DNA of 64,000 nt from Plantibacter sp. PA-3-X8 (GCF_003856975.1 NZ_CP033107.1:2976001-3040000); one strand, 5' to 3'. Positions 1 through 10,882 are shown, counted from the stretch's first letter. Notes: generated by a model not told the origin, from the letters alone. Program-made: numbers and translations.

Positions 1-1
1 C

Positions 2-988
2 GTCCGCGACCTCACGCCGTACCTCGGCCAGGAGATCGAGGCGAAGATCCTCGAGCTCGACAAGAACCGCAACAACGTGGTCCTGTCGCGCCGTGCGCTC
101 CTCGAGCAGACGCAGTCCGAGAGCCGCACCACCTTCCTCAACAACCTCCAGAAGGGACAGGTCCGCAAGGGCGTCGTCTCCTCGATCGTCAACTTCGGCG
201 CGTTCGTCGACCTCGGCGGCGTCGACGGTCTCGTCCACGTCTCCGAGCTCAGCTGGAAGCACATCGAGCACGCCAGCGAGGTCGTCGAGGTCGGTCAGGA
301 AGTCACCGTCGAGATCCTCGAGGTCGACCTGGACCGCGAGCGCGTCTCGCTGTCGCTCAAGGCGACCCAGGAGGACCCGTGGCAGGTCTTCGCCCGCACC
401 CACGCCATCGGCCAGGTTGCACCGGGTAAGGTCACCAAGCTCGTCCCGTTCGGTGCGTTCGTCCGCGTCGCAGACGGCATCGAGGGACTCGTGCACATCT
501 CGGAGCTCTCCGGCAAGCACGTCGAGCTCGCCGAGCAGGTCGTTTCGGTCGGCGAAGAGGTCTTCGTCAAGGTCATCGACATCGACCTCGAGCGTCGCCG
601 CATCTCGCTGAGCCTCAAGCAGGCCAACGAGGGTGTCGACCCCGAGGGCACCGAGTTCGACCCGGCCCTCTACGGCATGCTCACGGAGTACGACGAGCTC
701 GGGAACTACAAGTACCCCGAGGGCTTCGACGCCGAGACGCAGGAGTGGAAGGAAGGCTTCGACGCCGAGCGCGAGAAGTGGGAGCAGGACTACGCTGCCG
801 CCCAGGCTCGTTGGGAAGCGCACAAGAAGCAGGTCGCTGCCGCAGCCGTCGAAGAGGCCAACCAGGCTTCCTCGTCGACCGCGTCCTCGTCGGCCGGCTC
901 CTCGTTCTCGAGCGACTCCGCCGGCGGCGGCACGCTCGCTGACGACGAGTCCCTCGCGGCCCTCCGCGAGAAGCTCTCGAGCAACTAG
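2..988 (+). CDS. rpsA: 30S ribosomal protein S1 (5' truncated by window edge)
   Basis: The C-terminal 328 residues of ribosomal protein S1, which binds mRNA on the 30S subunit during initiation. The reading frame is open from base 2, so the gene begins outside the window. Visible are the tail of one S1 OB-fold repeat (ending near the RRALLEQ segment) and two complete S1 repeats. Each complete repeat has the FGAFV core followed by GLVH(V/I)SELS and ends in RISLSLK or VSLSLK. A Ser-rich, acidic low-complexity tail follows and ends DDESLAALREKLSSN, as in actinobacterial S1. A hairpin follows the stop codon. Identity is near certain; the number of upstream S1 repeats cannot be seen. Confidence 0.97.
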   Translation, partial: VRDLTPYLGQEIEAKILELDKNRNNVVLSRRALLEQTQSESRTTFLNNLQKGQVRKGVVSSIVNFGAFVDLGGVDGLVHVSELSWKHIEHASEVVEVGQEVTVEILEVDLDRERVSLSLKATQEDPWQVFARTHAIGQVAPGKVTKLVPFGAFVRVADGIEGLVHISELSGKHVELAEQVVSVGEEVFVKVIDIDLERRRISLSLKQANEGVDPEGTEFDPALYGMLTEYDELGNYKYPEGFDAETQEWKEGFDAEREKWEQDYAAAQARWEAHKKQVAAAAVEEANQASSSTASSSAGSSFSSDSAGGGTLADDESLAALREKLSSN

Positions 989-1017
989 TCCCACCAGCGC
1001 CGACCAGCGTCGGTGTC

Positions 1018-1051
1018 CAGCAGGGGGTCGCCTTCGGGCGGCCCCCTGCTG
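1018..1051 (+). terminator. Intrinsic-type hairpin after rpsA
   Basis: A 10-bp perfect stem (1018-1027 with 1042-1051) extends into an inner GCC-TTCG-GGC tetraloop hairpin. It starts 30 nt after the rpsA stop codon. There is no clear U-tract, which is common for terminators in high-GC actinobacteria. Confidence 0.7.
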
Positions 1052-1096
1052 CGTTGTGCGAGGGGCGCTCGTCGAAGGCGCTGCACGCTCCGCGGG

Positions 1097-1102
1097 TACG
1101 CT
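1097..1102 (+). promoter_or_regulatory. -10 element (TACGCT) of coaE
   Basis: TACGCT lies 7 nt before the coaE ATG. No Shine-Dalgarno sequence lies between, so a leaderless transcript is likely. Confidence 0.45.
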
Positions 1103-1109
1103 GGCTGAC

Positions 1110-1739
1110 ATGTACCTCATCGGCCTCACCGGCGGGATCGCCTCCGGCAAATCGACCATCGCTGCCCGGCTCGCTGAACACGGCGCCGTCGTCATCGACG
1201 CGGACGTCCTCTCACGAGAGGCCGTCGAGCCGGGGACCCCGGGACTGGCCGCCATCGCGGAGCGCTTCGGCGCCGACGTGATCGGGCCCGACGGAGCACT
1301 CGACCGAGCTGCGCTCGGCTCCATCGTCTTCGCCGACGACCAGGCGCGGGCCGACCTCAACGCCATCGTGCACCCGGAGGTCAAGCGGTGTTCACAGGCC
1401 CGGATCGCCGAAGCCTCGAGCGACCCCGGCGCCGTCGTCGTCTACGACGTCCCGCTGCTCGTCGAGACCGGCCGCGCCGACGAGTTCGACCTCGTGGTCG
1501 TCGCCGCAGCTCCGGAGGGGGAGCGCGCCCGTCGGCTCGTCGACCTCCGCGGGCTCGACCGGGGCGAGGCGGAACGACGGATCGCGGCCCAGGCGACCGA
1601 GGAGCAGCGCGCCGCCGTCGCCGACGTGGTGATCGACACCGCCGGCTCGCTCGAGCACACCCTCAGCCAGGTCGACGCGGTCTGGCACCGCGCCGCCGCG
1701 GCCGCTGTACGGGCGCCCGACCGTCAGGACGGCGTCTGA
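1110..1739 (+). CDS. coaE: Dephospho-CoA kinase
   Basis: Catalyses the last step of coenzyme A synthesis, ATP-dependent phosphorylation of dephospho-CoA. The 209-aa length is normal for the family. The N-terminus MYLIGLTGG runs straight into the P-loop GGIASGKST (residues 8-16). The DADVLSREAVEPGTPG stretch and the VHPEVK and VVYDVPLLVETG segments are typical of CoaE. I place the start at the ATG at 1110 because the P-loop must lie at the extreme N-terminus; the frame is open further upstream, but that stretch overlaps rpsA and is not coding. The gene lies between rpsA and uvrB, as in mycobacteria. Confidence 0.95.
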   Translation: MYLIGLTGGIASGKSTIAARLAEHGAVVIDADVLSREAVEPGTPGLAAIAERFGADVIGPDGALDRAALGSIVFADDQARADLNAIVHPEVKRCSQARIAEASSDPGAVVVYDVPLLVETGRADEFDLVVVAAAPEGERARRLVDLRGLDRGEAERRIAAQATEEQRAAVADVVIDTAGSLEHTLSQVDAVWHRAAAAAVRAPDRQDGV

Positions 1740-1779
1740 GCGCTTCGCGCGCTCCGCTGTGGGCGAAGCGGGGCAGTGG

Positions 1780-1801
1780 TGTCGGTGGCCCTCCGTAGAC
1801 T
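1780..1801 (+). promoter_or_regulatory. PafBC-type damage promoter of uvrB
   Basis: TGTCGGTG (1780-1787), an 8-nt spacer, then the -10 hexamer TAGACT (1796-1801). This matches the mycobacterial RecA-independent DNA-damage promoter consensus TGTCRGTG-N8-TANNNT. The uvrB ATG follows the -10 by 6 nt, so the mRNA is probably leaderless. The uvrA promoter at 3926-3947 has the same elements and spacing. Confidence 0.7.
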
Positions 1802-1807
1802 CGGAGC

Positions 1808-3874
1808 ATGGAACCAACACGCGCCGTCCGCCCCTTCGAGGTGATCAGCGAGTACGAGCCGAGCGGCGATCAGCCCGCCGCCATCGAGCAGCTGTCCGGG
1901 CGCATCAACGCCGGCGAGACCGACGTCGTCCTGTTGGGCGCCACAGGTACCGGCAAGTCCGCGACGACCGCCTGGCTCATCGAAGCCGTCCAGCGCCCGA
2001 CGCTCGTCCTCGCGCACAACAAGACGCTCGCGGCCCAGCTGGCGAACGAGTTCCGCGAGCTCATGCCGAACAACGCGGTCGAGTACTTCGTCTCCTACTA
2101 CGACTACTACCAGCCCGAGGCCTACGTCCCACAGACCGACACCTTCATCGAGAAGGACTCGTCGATCAACGCCGAGGTCGAGCGGCTGCGGCACTCGACC
2201 ACCAACTCGCTGCTGAGCCGTCGCGACGTCATCGTCGTGTCGACCGTGTCGTGCATCTACGGCCTCGGTGCGGCGGAGGAGTACCTGGAGGCGATGGCGG
2301 CGCTGCAGGTCGGGCAGAGCATCGGGCGCGACCGACTCATCCGCAAGTTCGTCGGTATGCAGTACAACCGCAACGACGTCGACTTCTCGCGCGGCAACTT
2401 CCGTGTGCGCGGCGACACCATCGAGATCATCCCGGTCTACGAGGAGCTCGCGATCCGCATCGAGTTCTTCGGCGACGAGATCGAGGCCCTCTACGCCCTG
2501 CACCCGCTCACCGGCGACGTCGTGAAGAAGCTCGACGCGGTGTCGGTGTTCCCGGCCTCCCACTACGCCGCCAGCCCGCAGACGATCCAGCGCGCCATCG
2601 GCACCATCCAGGAGGAGCTGGCGGAGCGGCTCCAGTCGCTCGAACGCGAGGGCAAGCTCCTCGAGGCCCAGCGGCTCCGCATGCGCACCACCTTCGACCT
2701 CGAGATGATGCAGCAGATCGGCTTCTGCTCCGGCATCGAGAACTACTCGCGCCACATCGACGGCCGCTCGGCCGGCGAGGCACCGAACTGCCTCCTCGAC
2801 TACTTCCCCGACGACTTCCTCACCGTCATCGACGAGTCGCATGTCACCGTCCCGCAGATCGGCGCGATGTTCGAGGGCGACGCCTCCCGCAAGCGCACCC
2901 TCGTCGAGCACGGGTTCCGACTCCCGAGTGCGATGGACAACCGCCCGCTCCGGTGGGACGAGTTCAAGAACCGCGTCGGCCAGACGGTGTACCTCTCGGC
3001 GACGCCGGGCAAGTACGAGATGGGCATCGCGGACGGCATCGTCGAGCAGATCATCCGCCCGACCGGCCTCGTCGACCCGGCGATCATCGTGAAGCCCTCC
3101 AACGGCCAGATCGACGACCTCCTCGAGGAGATCCGGGTCCGCGCCGAGCGCGACGAACGCGTCCTCGTCACCACCCTCACCAAGAAGATGGCGGAGGAGC
3201 TCACCGACTTCCTGACCGAGGCCGGCGTGCGCGTCCGCTACCTGCACTCCGACGTCGACACCCTGCGGCGGGTCGAGCTGTTGAGCGAACTCCGGCAGGG
3301 CGTCTACGACGTCCTCATCGGCATCAACCTGCTGCGAGAGGGCCTCGACCTCCCGGAGGTCTCGCTCGTCGCGATCCTCGACGCCGACAAGGAGGGCTTC
3401 CTGCGCTCGTCCACGTCGCTCATCCAGACGATCGGTCGCGCCGCCCGCAACGTGTCCGGCGAGGTCCACATGTACGCCGACGTCCTGACCGACTCGATGA
3501 AGCGCGCGATCGAGGAGACGGACCGTCGCCGCGAGAAGCAGGTCGCCTACAACGAGGAGCGCGGGATCGATCCGCAGCCGCTGCGCAAGCGGATCGCAGA
3601 CATCACCGAGGCGCTCGCCCGGGAAGGCGCGGACACCGCGGCACTGCTCGCCGGACGCGACAACGGCAAGAAGAAGAGCCCGACGCCGAACCTGCGGCGG
3701 GAGGGCATCGCCGCCGAGGGCGCGAACGACCTCGAGTCGATCATCGCGGACCTCAACGCGCAGATGCTGGCCGCCGCGGCGGAGCTCAAGTTCGAACTCG
3801 CCGGCCGTCTCCGCGACGAGGTCTCCGAACTCAAGCAGGAACTTCGACAAATGGCCAAGGCCGGGCACATCTAG
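1808..3874 (+). CDS. uvrB: Excinuclease ABC subunit UvrB
   Basis: The damage-verification helicase of nucleotide excision repair. It receives DNA from UvrA and recruits UvrC for the incisions. At 688 aa it is full length. The P-loop GATGTGKS is at residues 44-51. The Tyr-rich beta-hairpin ([18 protein letters not shown]) that inserts between DNA strands is intact. Helicase motifs include DESHVT, the [10 protein letters not shown] segment and [11 protein letters not shown]-terminal UVR motif ([24 protein letters not shown]) binds UvrC. The ATG at 1808 follows a TAGACT -10 by 6 nt without a ribosome-binding site. Its promoter carries the PafBC-type motif, so induction by DNA damage is likely. 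Confidence 0.98.
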   Translation: MEPTRAVRPFEVISEYEPSGDQPAAIEQLSGRINAGETDVVLLGATGTGKSATTAWLIEAVQRPTLVLAHNKTLAAQLANEFRELMPNNAVEYFVSYYDYYQPEAYVPQTDTFIEKDSSINAEVERLRHSTTNSLLSRRDVIVVSTVSCIYGLGAAEEYLEAMAALQVGQSIGRDRLIRKFVGMQYNRNDVDFSRGNFRVRGDTIEIIPVYEELAIRIEFFGDEIEALYALHPLTGDVVKKLDAVSVFPASHYAASPQTIQRAIGTIQEELAERLQSLEREGKLLEAQRLRMRTTFDLEMMQQIGFCSGIENYSRHIDGRSAGEAPNCLLDYFPDDFLTVIDESHVTVPQIGAMFEGDASRKRTLVEHGFRLPSAMDNRPLRWDEFKNRVGQTVYLSATPGKYEMGIADGIVEQIIRPTGLVDPAIIVKPSNGQIDDLLEEIRVRAERDERVLVTTLTKKMAEELTDFLTEAGVRVRYLHSDVDTLRRVELLSELRQGVYDVLIGINLLREGLDLPEVSLVAILDADKEGFLRSSTSLIQTIGRAARNVSGEVHMYADVLTDSMKRAIEETDRRREKQVAYNEERGIDPQPLRKRIADITEALAREGADTAALLAGRDNGKKKSPTPNLRREGIAAEGANDLESIIADLNAQMLAAAAELKFELAGRLRDEVSELKQELRQMAKAGHI

Positions 3875-3925
3875 TCCGCCGCTTCGCTGAGAGCGCAGTA
3901 CCACAGACACCGCTCGGGAGTCCGG

Positions 3926-3947
3926 TGTCGGTGGTGCTGCGTAGACT
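3926..3947 (+). promoter_or_regulatory. PafBC-type damage promoter of uvrA
   Basis: TGTCGGTG (3926-3933), 8 nt, TAGACT (3942-3947), then 6 nt to the GTG start. The 10-base block GTGTCGGTGG, the spacing and CGTAGACTCG are identical to the uvrB promoter, although the flanking sequence differs. Confidence 0.7.
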
Positions 3948-3953
3948 CGAAGG

Positions 3954-6845
3954 GTGTCAATTGCCAAGGTAGATCACCACTCCACGCTCAGCGTCCGCGG
4001 TGCCCGCGTCCACAATCTTCAGAACGTCGACCTCGAGATCCCTCGCGACTCGCTCGTCGTCTTCACTGGTCTCTCGGGCTCGGGGAAGTCCTCACTCGCC
4101 TTCGACACGATCTTCGCCGAGGGCCAGCGACGCTACGTCGAGTCGCTCTCGGCGTACGCCCGCCAGTTCCTCGGTCAGGTGGACCGCCCGGACGTCGACT
4201 TCATCGAGGGCCTGAGCCCCGCGGTCTCGATCGACCAGAAGTCCACGAACCGCAACCCCCGGTCGACCGTCGGGACGATCACCGAGGTCTACGACTACAT
4301 GCGGTTGCTCTGGGCGCGCATCGGCGTCCCGCACTGCCCGGTCTGCGGCGAGGTCATCCAGCGTCAGACGGTGCAGCAGATCGCCGACCAGCTGATGGAG
4401 CTCGAGGAGCGACGCCGCTACCAGATCGTCGCCCCCGTCGTGAGCCAGAAGAAGGGCGAGTTCGTCGACCTCTTCAAGGAGCTCTCGGCCAAGGGCTTCG
4501 CGCGCGCCATCGTCGACGGCGAGGCGATCCAGCTCGCGGAACCGCCGACCCTCAAGAAGCAGGTCAAGCACGACATCGCGGTCGTCGTCGACCGCCTCGT
4601 CGCCGGGCCCGAGATCCTCGGTCGCCTGACCGACTCCCTCGAGACGGCACTGCAGCTCACCGACGGCCTCGTGACGATCAACTTCGTCGACGAGGAGGGC
4701 GACGACGCCTGGCGCACCTTCTCCGAGAAGCTCTCCTGTCCGAACAACCACCCGTTGCAGCTGACGGAGATCGAGCCGCGGACGTTCTCGTTCAACGCCC
4801 CGTTCGGCGCCTGCCCGGAGTGCTCGGGCCTCGGCACGCGCATGTCGGTCGACGCGGAGCTGCTCCTCGGCGACGAGGAGCTCAGCATCAACGAGGGCGT
4901 CATCGTCCCGTGGACCACCCAGGGCAAGGGGCTCTACCAGTACTACGAGAAGCTGCTCGGCGGGCTGGCCCGCGACCTCGACTTCTCGCTCGACACCCCC
5001 TGGCGCGACCTGCCGGCGTCGGTCCAGGAGGCGGTGCTCCGCGGCGACAACTTCAAGGTCAAGGTCAAGTGGAAGAACCGCTTCGGCCGCGAGATGAGCT
5101 ACTCCTCGGGCTTCGAGGGCGTCATCCCGTACATCGAGCGTCAGTACCTCCAGGCCGACACCGACAGCCAGCGCGTGCGCTGGTCCGAGTACCTGCGCGA
5201 AGTCCCGTGCCAGGTCTGCGGCGGTCGTCGCCTCAAGCCCGAGGTCCTCTCCGTCCTGATCCACGAGCACAACATCGCCGAGGTCGCCGAACTGAGCCTC
5301 TCCGACGCCCGCGCGTTCATGGACCGCCTCGAGCTGAGCGACCGCGAGGCCCACATCGCCGCGCAGGTGTTGCGCGAGATCAAGGTCCGACTCGACTTCC
5401 TGATCCAGGTCGGACTCAACTACCTCGACCTGGCCCGGACCGCCGGCTCCCTCTCGGGCGGAGAGGCGCAGCGCATCCGCCTCGCGACGCAGATCGGCTC
5501 GGGACTCACCGGCGTGCTCTACGTCCTCGACGAACCGAGCATCGGCCTGCACCAGCGCGACAACCGCCGTCTCATCGAGACCCTCGTGGCCCTGCGCGAC
5601 CTCGGCAACACGCTGATCGTCGTCGAACACGACGAGGACACCATCCGCACCGCCGACTGGATCGTCGACATCGGTCCCGGCGCGGGCGTCAACGGCGGCC
5701 GTGTCGTGCACTCCGGGTCGTACGAGGCGCTCGAGGCCAACACCGAGTCCCTCACCGGTGACTACCTCTCCGGCCGCAAGGCCATCGAGATCCCGGCGAA
5801 GCGTCGTCCGATCGACACGAAGCGTCAGATCCAGGTGATCGGAGCGCAGGCCAACAACCTGAAGAAAGTCAGCGCGGACTTCCCGCTCGGGGTCCTCACC
5901 GCCGTCACCGGCGTGAGCGGCTCCGGGAAGTCCTCGCTCGTCAACGACGTCCTGTACCGGGTCCTGGCGAACAAGCTGAACGGCGCGCGCAAGCTGCCCG
6001 GCAAGCACACCAGGGTCACGGGTCTGGAGCACCTCGACAAGGTCGTCCACGTCGACCAGGCGCCCATCGGCCGCACCCCGCGCTCGAACCCCGCCACGTA
6101 CACGGGCGTCTTCGACAAGATCCGCAACCTCTTCGCGGAGACGCAGGAGGCCAAGGTCCGCGGCTACCTCGCCGGCAGGTTCAGCTTCAACGTCAAGGGC
6201 GGCCGCTGTGAGGCCTGCTCGGGCGACGGCACGATCAAGATCGAGATGAACTTCCTGCCCGACGTCTACGTTGCCTGCGAGGTGTGCGGGGGAGCGCGGT
6301 ACAACCGCGACACCCTGACCATCCACTACAAGGGCAAGAACATCGCCGAGGTCCTCGACATGCCGATCGCCGAGGCTGCCGACTTCTTCGAGCCGATCTC
6401 CTCGATCCACCGGTTCCTGAAGACGCTCGTCGAGGTCGGCCTGGGCTACGTCCGTCTCGGCCAGAGCGCCACGACGCTGTCCGGTGGCGAGGCCCAGCGC
6501 GTGAAGCTCGCGACGGAGCTGCAGCGGCGGAGCAACGGACGCAGTGTCTACGTCCTCGACGAGCCGACCACGGGTCTGCACTTCGAAGACGTCCGGAAAC
6601 TGCTGCTCGTCCTCGGCGGGCTCGTCGACAAGGGCAACACGGTCATCGTGATCGAGCACAACCTCGACGTCATCAAGTCCGCAGACTGGCTCATCGACAT
6701 GGGCCCCGAGGGTGGAGCCGGTGGTGGGACGGTCCTCGCCACCGGGACACCGGAGCACCTCGCGACGGTCCCCGGCAGCCACACGGGCTTCTTCCTGAAC
6801 GAACTGTTCGAGGCAGAGGCCGGCGGCAGCCGCAAGGCGGGCTGA
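3954..6845 (+). CDS. uvrA: Excinuclease ABC subunit UvrA
   Basis: The damage-recognition ATPase of nucleotide excision repair, acting as a dimer that loads UvrB. It has 963 aa with two ABC ATPase modules. The first Walker A is GLSGSGKSS (residues 39-47). Zinc-binding cysteines are visible at CPVC, at CPECSGLG and, in the second half, at CEACSGDG and CEVCGG. Both ABC signatures ([12 protein letters not shown] and [12 protein letters not shown]) and both DEP Walker B motifs are intact. The GTG at 3954 lies 6 nt after a TAGACT -10, so the transcript is probably leaderless. uvrC starts 1 nt after the stop codon, so the two genes are cotranscribed and share the damage-type promoter. Confidence 0.98.
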   Translation: MSIAKVDHHSTLSVRGARVHNLQNVDLEIPRDSLVVFTGLSGSGKSSLAFDTIFAEGQRRYVESLSAYARQFLGQVDRPDVDFIEGLSPAVSIDQKSTNRNPRSTVGTITEVYDYMRLLWARIGVPHCPVCGEVIQRQTVQQIADQLMELEERRRYQIVAPVVSQKKGEFVDLFKELSAKGFARAIVDGEAIQLAEPPTLKKQVKHDIAVVVDRLVAGPEILGRLTDSLETALQLTDGLVTINFVDEEGDDAWRTFSEKLSCPNNHPLQLTEIEPRTFSFNAPFGACPECSGLGTRMSVDAELLLGDEELSINEGVIVPWTTQGKGLYQYYEKLLGGLARDLDFSLDTPWRDLPASVQEAVLRGDNFKVKVKWKNRFGREMSYSSGFEGVIPYIERQYLQADTDSQRVRWSEYLREVPCQVCGGRRLKPEVLSVLIHEHNIAEVAELSLSDARAFMDRLELSDREAHIAAQVLREIKVRLDFLIQVGLNYLDLARTAGSLSGGEAQRIRLATQIGSGLTGVLYVLDEPSIGLHQRDNRRLIETLVALRDLGNTLIVVEHDEDTIRTADWIVDIGPGAGVNGGRVVHSGSYEALEANTESLTGDYLSGRKAIEIPAKRRPIDTKRQIQVIGAQANNLKKVSADFPLGVLTAVTGVSGSGKSSLVNDVLYRVLANKLNGARKLPGKHTRVTGLEHLDKVVHVDQAPIGRTPRSNPATYTGVFDKIRNLFAETQEAKVRGYLAGRFSFNVKGGRCEACSGDGTIKIEMNFLPDVYVACEVCGGARYNRDTLTIHYKGKNIAEVLDMPIAEAADFFEPISSIHRFLKTLVEVGLGYVRLGQSATTLSGGEAQRVKLATELQRRSNGRSVYVLDEPTTGLHFEDVRKLLLVLGGLVDKGNTVIVIEHNLDVIKSADWLIDMGPEGGAGGGTVLATGTPEHLATVPGSHTGFFLNELFEAEAGGSRKAG

Positions 6846-6846
6846 C

Positions 6847-8772
6847 GTGGCGGCCGTCCGCGGCGGAAGTGGTCTGGCGTACCGGCCGAAGGCGGGGGAG
6901 ATCCCCACCATGCCCGGCGTGTACCGCTTCAGCGACGACTCGGGCCGGGTGCTCTACGTCGGCAAGGCGATGAACCTCCGGGCGAGGCTCAGCAACTACT
7001 TCGCGCCCCTGCACACCCTCCACGAGCGCACGCGCCGCATGGTGACGACCGCGACCGGGGTCACCTGGACGACGGTCGGCAGCGACGTCGAGGCGCTGCA
7101 GCTCGAGTACACGTGGATCAAGGAGTACGACCCGCCGTTCAACGTCAAGTTCCGCGACGACAAGTCGTACCCGTACCTCGCGGTCACCCTCGGTGACGAG
7201 GCGCCGCGCGTCATGGTCACCCGGAACACCCGGATCCCGGGGGCCAAGTACTTCGGTCCGTACCCGAAGATCTGGGCCGTCCACGACACGGTCGACCTCA
7301 TGATCAAGGTCTTCCCGATCCGCACCTGCTCCGATTCGGCGTACAAGCGCGCCATGGCCTCGGGGAAGCCCTGTTTCCCCGGGCAGATCGGGCGGTGCGG
7401 CGGCCCGTGCTCCGGCAAGGTCACCATCGAGGAGCATCGCGCGATCGTCGACGACTTCGTCTCGTTCATGGTCGGCAACGACCGCCGGTTCACGACGCGC
7501 ATCACCGCCGACATGAAGGCCGCAGCGGCCCGCCAGGACTACGAGTCCGCGGCCGTCTACCGGGATCAGCTCCAGGCACTCGACCAGGTGCTCGCGAAGA
7601 GCGCGGTCGTCCTGCGCGACGCCGTGGACGCCGACCTGTTCGGCATCGACCACGACGAGCTCGCCGCGTCGGTGCAGCAGTTCATCGTCCGTGGCGGCCG
7701 CATCCGCGGTGTGCGGTCGTGGACCGTCGACAAGGAGCTCGACATGTCCACCGCCGAGCTCGTCGACAGCGTCGTCCAACGGGTGTACGCCGCCGCGAAC
7801 GGGACCGAGGTCCCGCGAGAGGTGCTCGTCCCGGAACTGCCGGACGACGCCGAGAGCCTCGAGGACTGGCTGGCCGAACGCCGCGGCTCGAAGGTCGCCC
7901 TCCGCGTCGCCCAGCGCGGCGAGAAGGCGACGCTCATGGAGACCGCGGTCGTCAACGCCAAGCAGGCACTCATGCTCTACAAGACCCGACGCAGCTCCGA
8001 CTTCGTCGCCCGGACACAGGCGCTCGAGGACATCCGCGACGCGCTCGGGATGCCCGAGGCGCCGCTCCGGATCGAGTGCTTCGACGTCTCGCACCTGAGC
8101 GGTACCAACATCGTGGCGTCGATGGTGGTCTTCGAGGACGGGCTGTCCCGCAAGGACGAGTACCGCCGCTTCGGCGTCGCCGAGTCCACCGACGACACCG
8201 ACTCGATCTACCAGGTCGTCTCCCGGCGACTCGCGCACCTGACGTCGTCCGAGCCCGTCGAGACGGTCGACGAGACCACGGGGGAGCGCAAGCGCCGGAA
8301 GTTCACCTACCCGCCGCAGCTCCTCATCGTCGACGGCGGGCAACCACAGGTCGCCGCCGCCGCACGTGCGCTGGGGGAGTCCGGCCTGACCGGGATCACC
8401 CTGTGCGGACTGGCGAAGCGACTGGAGGAGATCTGGTTGCCCGACGACCCGTATCCGGTGATCCTGCCGCGGGGGAGCGAAGCCCTGTTCCTCCTCCAGC
8501 GGGTCCGCGATGAGGCGCACCGGTTCGCCATCAGTTTCCAGCGACAGAAGCGGAAGCGCGACATCTCGACCGTCCTCGGCGAGATCCCGGGGCTCGGTCC
8601 GGCGAAGGTCCGTGAGCTGCTCAAGCACTTCGGATCCGTCGCCCGCCTGAAGACCGCGACGCCGGCCGAGATCACCGAGGTCAAGGGCATCGGCGACAAA
8701 CTGGCGGCCACGGTGCACGAGGCGTTGACCTCCGGCTCCGCACAGCCCTCGCAGGCCTCGCGGAATGGGTAG
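6847..8772 (+). CDS. uvrC: Excinuclease ABC subunit UvrC
   Basis: The nuclease of nucleotide excision repair; it makes the 3' and 5' incisions around a UvrB-marked lesion. It has 641 aa. An N-terminal GIY-YIG domain ([25 protein letters not shown]) is followed by the Cys-rich GRCGGPCSG segment, a UVR motif ([15 protein letters not shown]), the RNase H-like UvrC domain ([22 protein letters not shown]) and a C-terminal helix-hairpin-helix pair ([27 protein letters not shown]). The GTG at 6847 lies one base after the uvrA stop codon, and no separate promoter is visible. The stop codon overlaps the TAGGCT -10 of rapZ. Confidence 0.97.
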   Translation: MAAVRGGSGLAYRPKAGEIPTMPGVYRFSDDSGRVLYVGKAMNLRARLSNYFAPLHTLHERTRRMVTTATGVTWTTVGSDVEALQLEYTWIKEYDPPFNVKFRDDKSYPYLAVTLGDEAPRVMVTRNTRIPGAKYFGPYPKIWAVHDTVDLMIKVFPIRTCSDSAYKRAMASGKPCFPGQIGRCGGPCSGKVTIEEHRAIVDDFVSFMVGNDRRFTTRITADMKAAAARQDYESAAVYRDQLQALDQVLAKSAVVLRDAVDADLFGIDHDELAASVQQFIVRGGRIRGVRSWTVDKELDMSTAELVDSVVQRVYAAANGTEVPREVLVPELPDDAESLEDWLAERRGSKVALRVAQRGEKATLMETAVVNAKQALMLYKTRRSSDFVARTQALEDIRDALGMPEAPLRIECFDVSHLSGTNIVASMVVFEDGLSRKDEYRRFGVAESTDDTDSIYQVVSRRLAHLTSSEPVETVDETTGERKRRKFTYPPQLLIVDGGQPQVAAAARALGESGLTGITLCGLAKRLEEIWLPDDPYPVILPRGSEALFLLQRVRDEAHRFAISFQRQKRKRDISTVLGEIPGLGPAKVRELLKHFGSVARLKTATPAEITEVKGIGDKLAATVHEALTSGSAQPSQASRNG

Positions 8773-8775
8773 GCT
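8770..8775 (+). promoter_or_regulatory. -10 element (TAGGCT) of rapZ
   Basis: TAGGCT overlaps the TAG stop codon of uvrC. A start site about 7 nt downstream would leave a leader of roughly 25 nt that carries the rapZ ribosome-binding site (AGGAAAG, 8793-8799). Confidence 0.45.
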
Positions 8776-8806
8776 GGGACTTCAGACCTTCGAGGAAAGC
8801 GTGTCG

Positions 8807-9688
8807 ATGACCCCGGGCCAGCCGCAGCACCAGCAGGAAGTCCTCATCGTCACGGGGATGTCCGGCGCCGGACGCTCCACCGTCGCGAACGCGCTCGAGG
8901 ATCTCGGCTGGTACGTCGTCGACAACCTGCCCCCGCAGATGCTCCGTCCCCTCGTCGACCTCGCCGAGCGCGCCGGATCACGTCTGCCGCGGATCGCCGC
9001 GGTGGTCGACGTCCGCGGCCGCGACTTCTTCAGCGAGCTGCAGGAGATCGTGCCGGCGCTCCGGGGCGGGACGCACCTCCGCATGATCTTCCTGGAGGCG
9101 ACCGACGCGGCGCTAGTCCGCCGGTTCGAAGCCGTCCGCAGGCCGCACCCGCTGCAGGGCGAAGGCACGATCCTCGACGGCATCGTGGCGGAGCGTCACC
9201 GACTGAGCGAGATCCGTGAGTCGAGCGACGTCATCATCGACACGAGCGACCTCAACATCCACCAGCTCGCCACGACCACCCGTGAGCTCTTCGCCGGCGC
9301 GGAGACACCGGGTGTCCAGGTCACCGTGCTGAGCTTCGGGTTCAAGTACGGCCTGCCGCCTGATGCGGACCTCGTCGCCGACATGCGGTTCCTCCCGAAC
9401 CCGTTCTGGGTTCCGGAGCTGCGTGCGCTGAGCGGTCAGGACCCCGAGGTCAGTGAGTACGTGCTCTCGCAGACCGGAGCCGCCGAGTTCCTCGAGAGCT
9501 ACGCCCACGCCCTCGAACCCGTCCTCGCCGGGTACCAGCGCGAGAACAAGCGTCACGTCACCATCGCCGTCGGCTGCACGGGGGGCAAGCACCGCTCGGT
9601 CGCGGTCGCCCTCGAACTCGCCGACCGGCTGCGGAACCAGTCCGGCGTCGCCGTGCACGTCCGGCACCGAGACCTCGGGCGCGAATGA
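8807..9688 (+). CDS. rapZ: RNase adapter RapZ / YvcJ-type nucleotide-binding protein
   Basis: A P-loop protein of the RapZ/YvcJ family. In E. coli RapZ delivers the GlmZ sRNA to RNase E; the actinobacterial role is not settled, and the family is linked genetically to cell-wall precursor control. At 293 aa it is complete. The P-loop is GMSGAGRS (residues 17-24), with Arg in the usual Lys position. Family segments [21 protein letters not shown] and the C-terminal [15 protein letters not shown] motif (here [13 protein letters not shown] near the end) are present. I chose the ATG at 8807 over the GTG at 8801 because AGGAAAG ends 7 nt before it. yvcK, which usually separates rapZ from whiA, is missing. 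Confidence 0.92.
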   Translation: MTPGQPQHQQEVLIVTGMSGAGRSTVANALEDLGWYVVDNLPPQMLRPLVDLAERAGSRLPRIAAVVDVRGRDFFSELQEIVPALRGGTHLRMIFLEATDAALVRRFEAVRRPHPLQGEGTILDGIVAERHRLSEIRESSDVIIDTSDLNIHQLATTTRELFAGAETPGVQVTVLSFGFKYGLPPDADLVADMRFLPNPFWVPELRALSGQDPEVSEYVLSQTGAAEFLESYAHALEPVLAGYQRENKRHVTIAVGCTGGKHRSVAVALELADRLRNQSGVAVHVRHRDLGRE

Positions 9689-9812
9689 CGCCCACGGGCC
9701 CGACGCAGCCGCGGCGGAGCCCGAACGGTCCGAGGCACCACGCCTCCGGATCGCGAACATGCAGGATCGACGCCGCACTCCGACGGCGCGATCACGACAG
9801 ATAGGAACCACC

Positions 9813-10790
9813 GTGGCCCTCACCGCCGACGTCAAGAACGAACTGGCGCTCGTCCGCGAGACCCGCAACTCGGTCCGAGCGGCCGAACTCGCGTCCCTGC
9901 TCCGCTTCTCCGGCGGACTCCACACGATCTCCGGGCGCGTGGCGATCGAAGCCGAACTCGACAGTCCGACCCTCGCGCAGCGGGTGCGTCGTGACATCGG
10001 CGAGCTCTACGGGATCCGCAGCGAGATCCTCGTGCAGAACCCCGGCAGCTCGGGCAAACCGAGCCTGTTCGTGGTGCGCGTCATCGAGGGCGGCGAGACC
10101 CTCGCCCGGCAGACCGGACTCCTGGACGCCCGACGGCGTGCGGTCCGCGGGCTGCCGAACCGGCTGACCACCGGGTCGCGCGACGAACTCGCCGCCGTCT
10201 GGCGGGGGGCGTTCCTCGCCACCGGGTCCCTCACCGACCCCGGCCGATCGGCGTCGCTCGACGTCGTGTGCCCCGGCAACGAGTCCGCGATGGCGCTCGT
10301 CGGTGCCGCGGGCCGCATCGGTGTCTCCGCGAAGGCGCGGGAGGTCCGCGGCATCCACCGCGTCGTCATCCGCGAGGGCGACGCGATCAGCGGCATGCTG
10401 TCGCTCATGGGGGCCACCGGCACCGTCACCTCCTGGGAGGAGATGCGGCAGCGCAAGGAGGTCCGGGCGACCGCGAACCGCCTCGTCAACTTCGACGACG
10501 CCAACCTGCGCCGCTCCGCCCAGGCGGCCGTGGCGGCCTGCGCGCGCGTCGAGCGCGCCCTCGAGATCCTGGGCGACGAGGTCCCCGACCACCTGCAGTA
10601 CGCCGGTGCCCTGCGCCTCGACCACCGTGAGGCCAGCCTCGACGAACTGGGCCACTTCGCCGACCCTCCGATGACGAAGGACGCCATCGCCGGCCGCATC
10701 CGGCGCCTGCTCGCCATGGCGGACAAGCACGCGAGCGATCTCGGCATCCCGGGCACCGACGCCAACCTCCCGGCGGATTACGAGGACTGA
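9813..10790 (+). CDS. whiA: Sporulation/cell-division transcription regulator WhiA
   Basis: A DNA-binding regulator with an N-terminal LAGLIDADG-like fold and a C-terminal helix-turn-helix. In Streptomyces it works with WhiB to switch on division genes, and it is widely retained in non-sporulating Gram-positives. The protein has 325 aa, the usual length. The N-terminus [13 protein letters not shown], the [16 protein letters not shown] segment and the C-terminal [24 protein letters not shown] helix-turn-helix are characteristic. The GTG at 9813 is preceded by AGGAACC. A 124-nt gap separates it from rapZ with no gene between. No other assignment is plausible. Confidence 0.95.
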   Translation: MALTADVKNELALVRETRNSVRAAELASLLRFSGGLHTISGRVAIEAELDSPTLAQRVRRDIGELYGIRSEILVQNPGSSGKPSLFVVRVIEGGETLARQTGLLDARRRAVRGLPNRLTTGSRDELAAVWRGAFLATGSLTDPGRSASLDVVCPGNESAMALVGAAGRIGVSAKAREVRGIHRVVIREGDAISGMLSLMGATGTVTSWEEMRQRKEVRATANRLVNFDDANLRRSAQAAVAACARVERALEILGDEVPDHLQYAGALRLDHREASLDELGHFADPPMTKDAIAGRIRRLLAMADKHASDLGIPGTDANLPADYED

Positions 10791-10876
10791 AACAGCTCGT
10801 GAATCCTCGCCGACCCGCCATCGTCGCGGTTCGTCATGCTGGGAACAAGCCCCGACTCCCGACGGTTGCCGCTCAC

Positions 10877-10882
10877 TAGACT
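10877..10882 (+). promoter_or_regulatory. -10 element (TAGACT) of sodA
   Basis: TAGACT lies 63 nt before the sodA ATG, giving a leader of about 57 nt with AGGAGA just upstream of the start. No clear -35 element is visible. Confidence 0.45.

Noticed and set aside
1724..3967. 747-residue open frame on the minus strand opposite uvrB
   Set aside because: It is the complement of a verified gene. Its composition (Leu, Val, Arg, Asp, Glu rich) follows from the codon bias of uvrB, and it has no recognisable domain.
4092..6911. 939-residue open frame on the minus strand opposite uvrA
   Set aside because: Same reason: a shadow of strong GC codon bias in uvrA. No promoter, ribosome-binding site or domain.
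10877..10882. sodA TAGACT as another PafBC promoter
   Set aside because: The bases 8 nt above it do not match TGTCRGTG.
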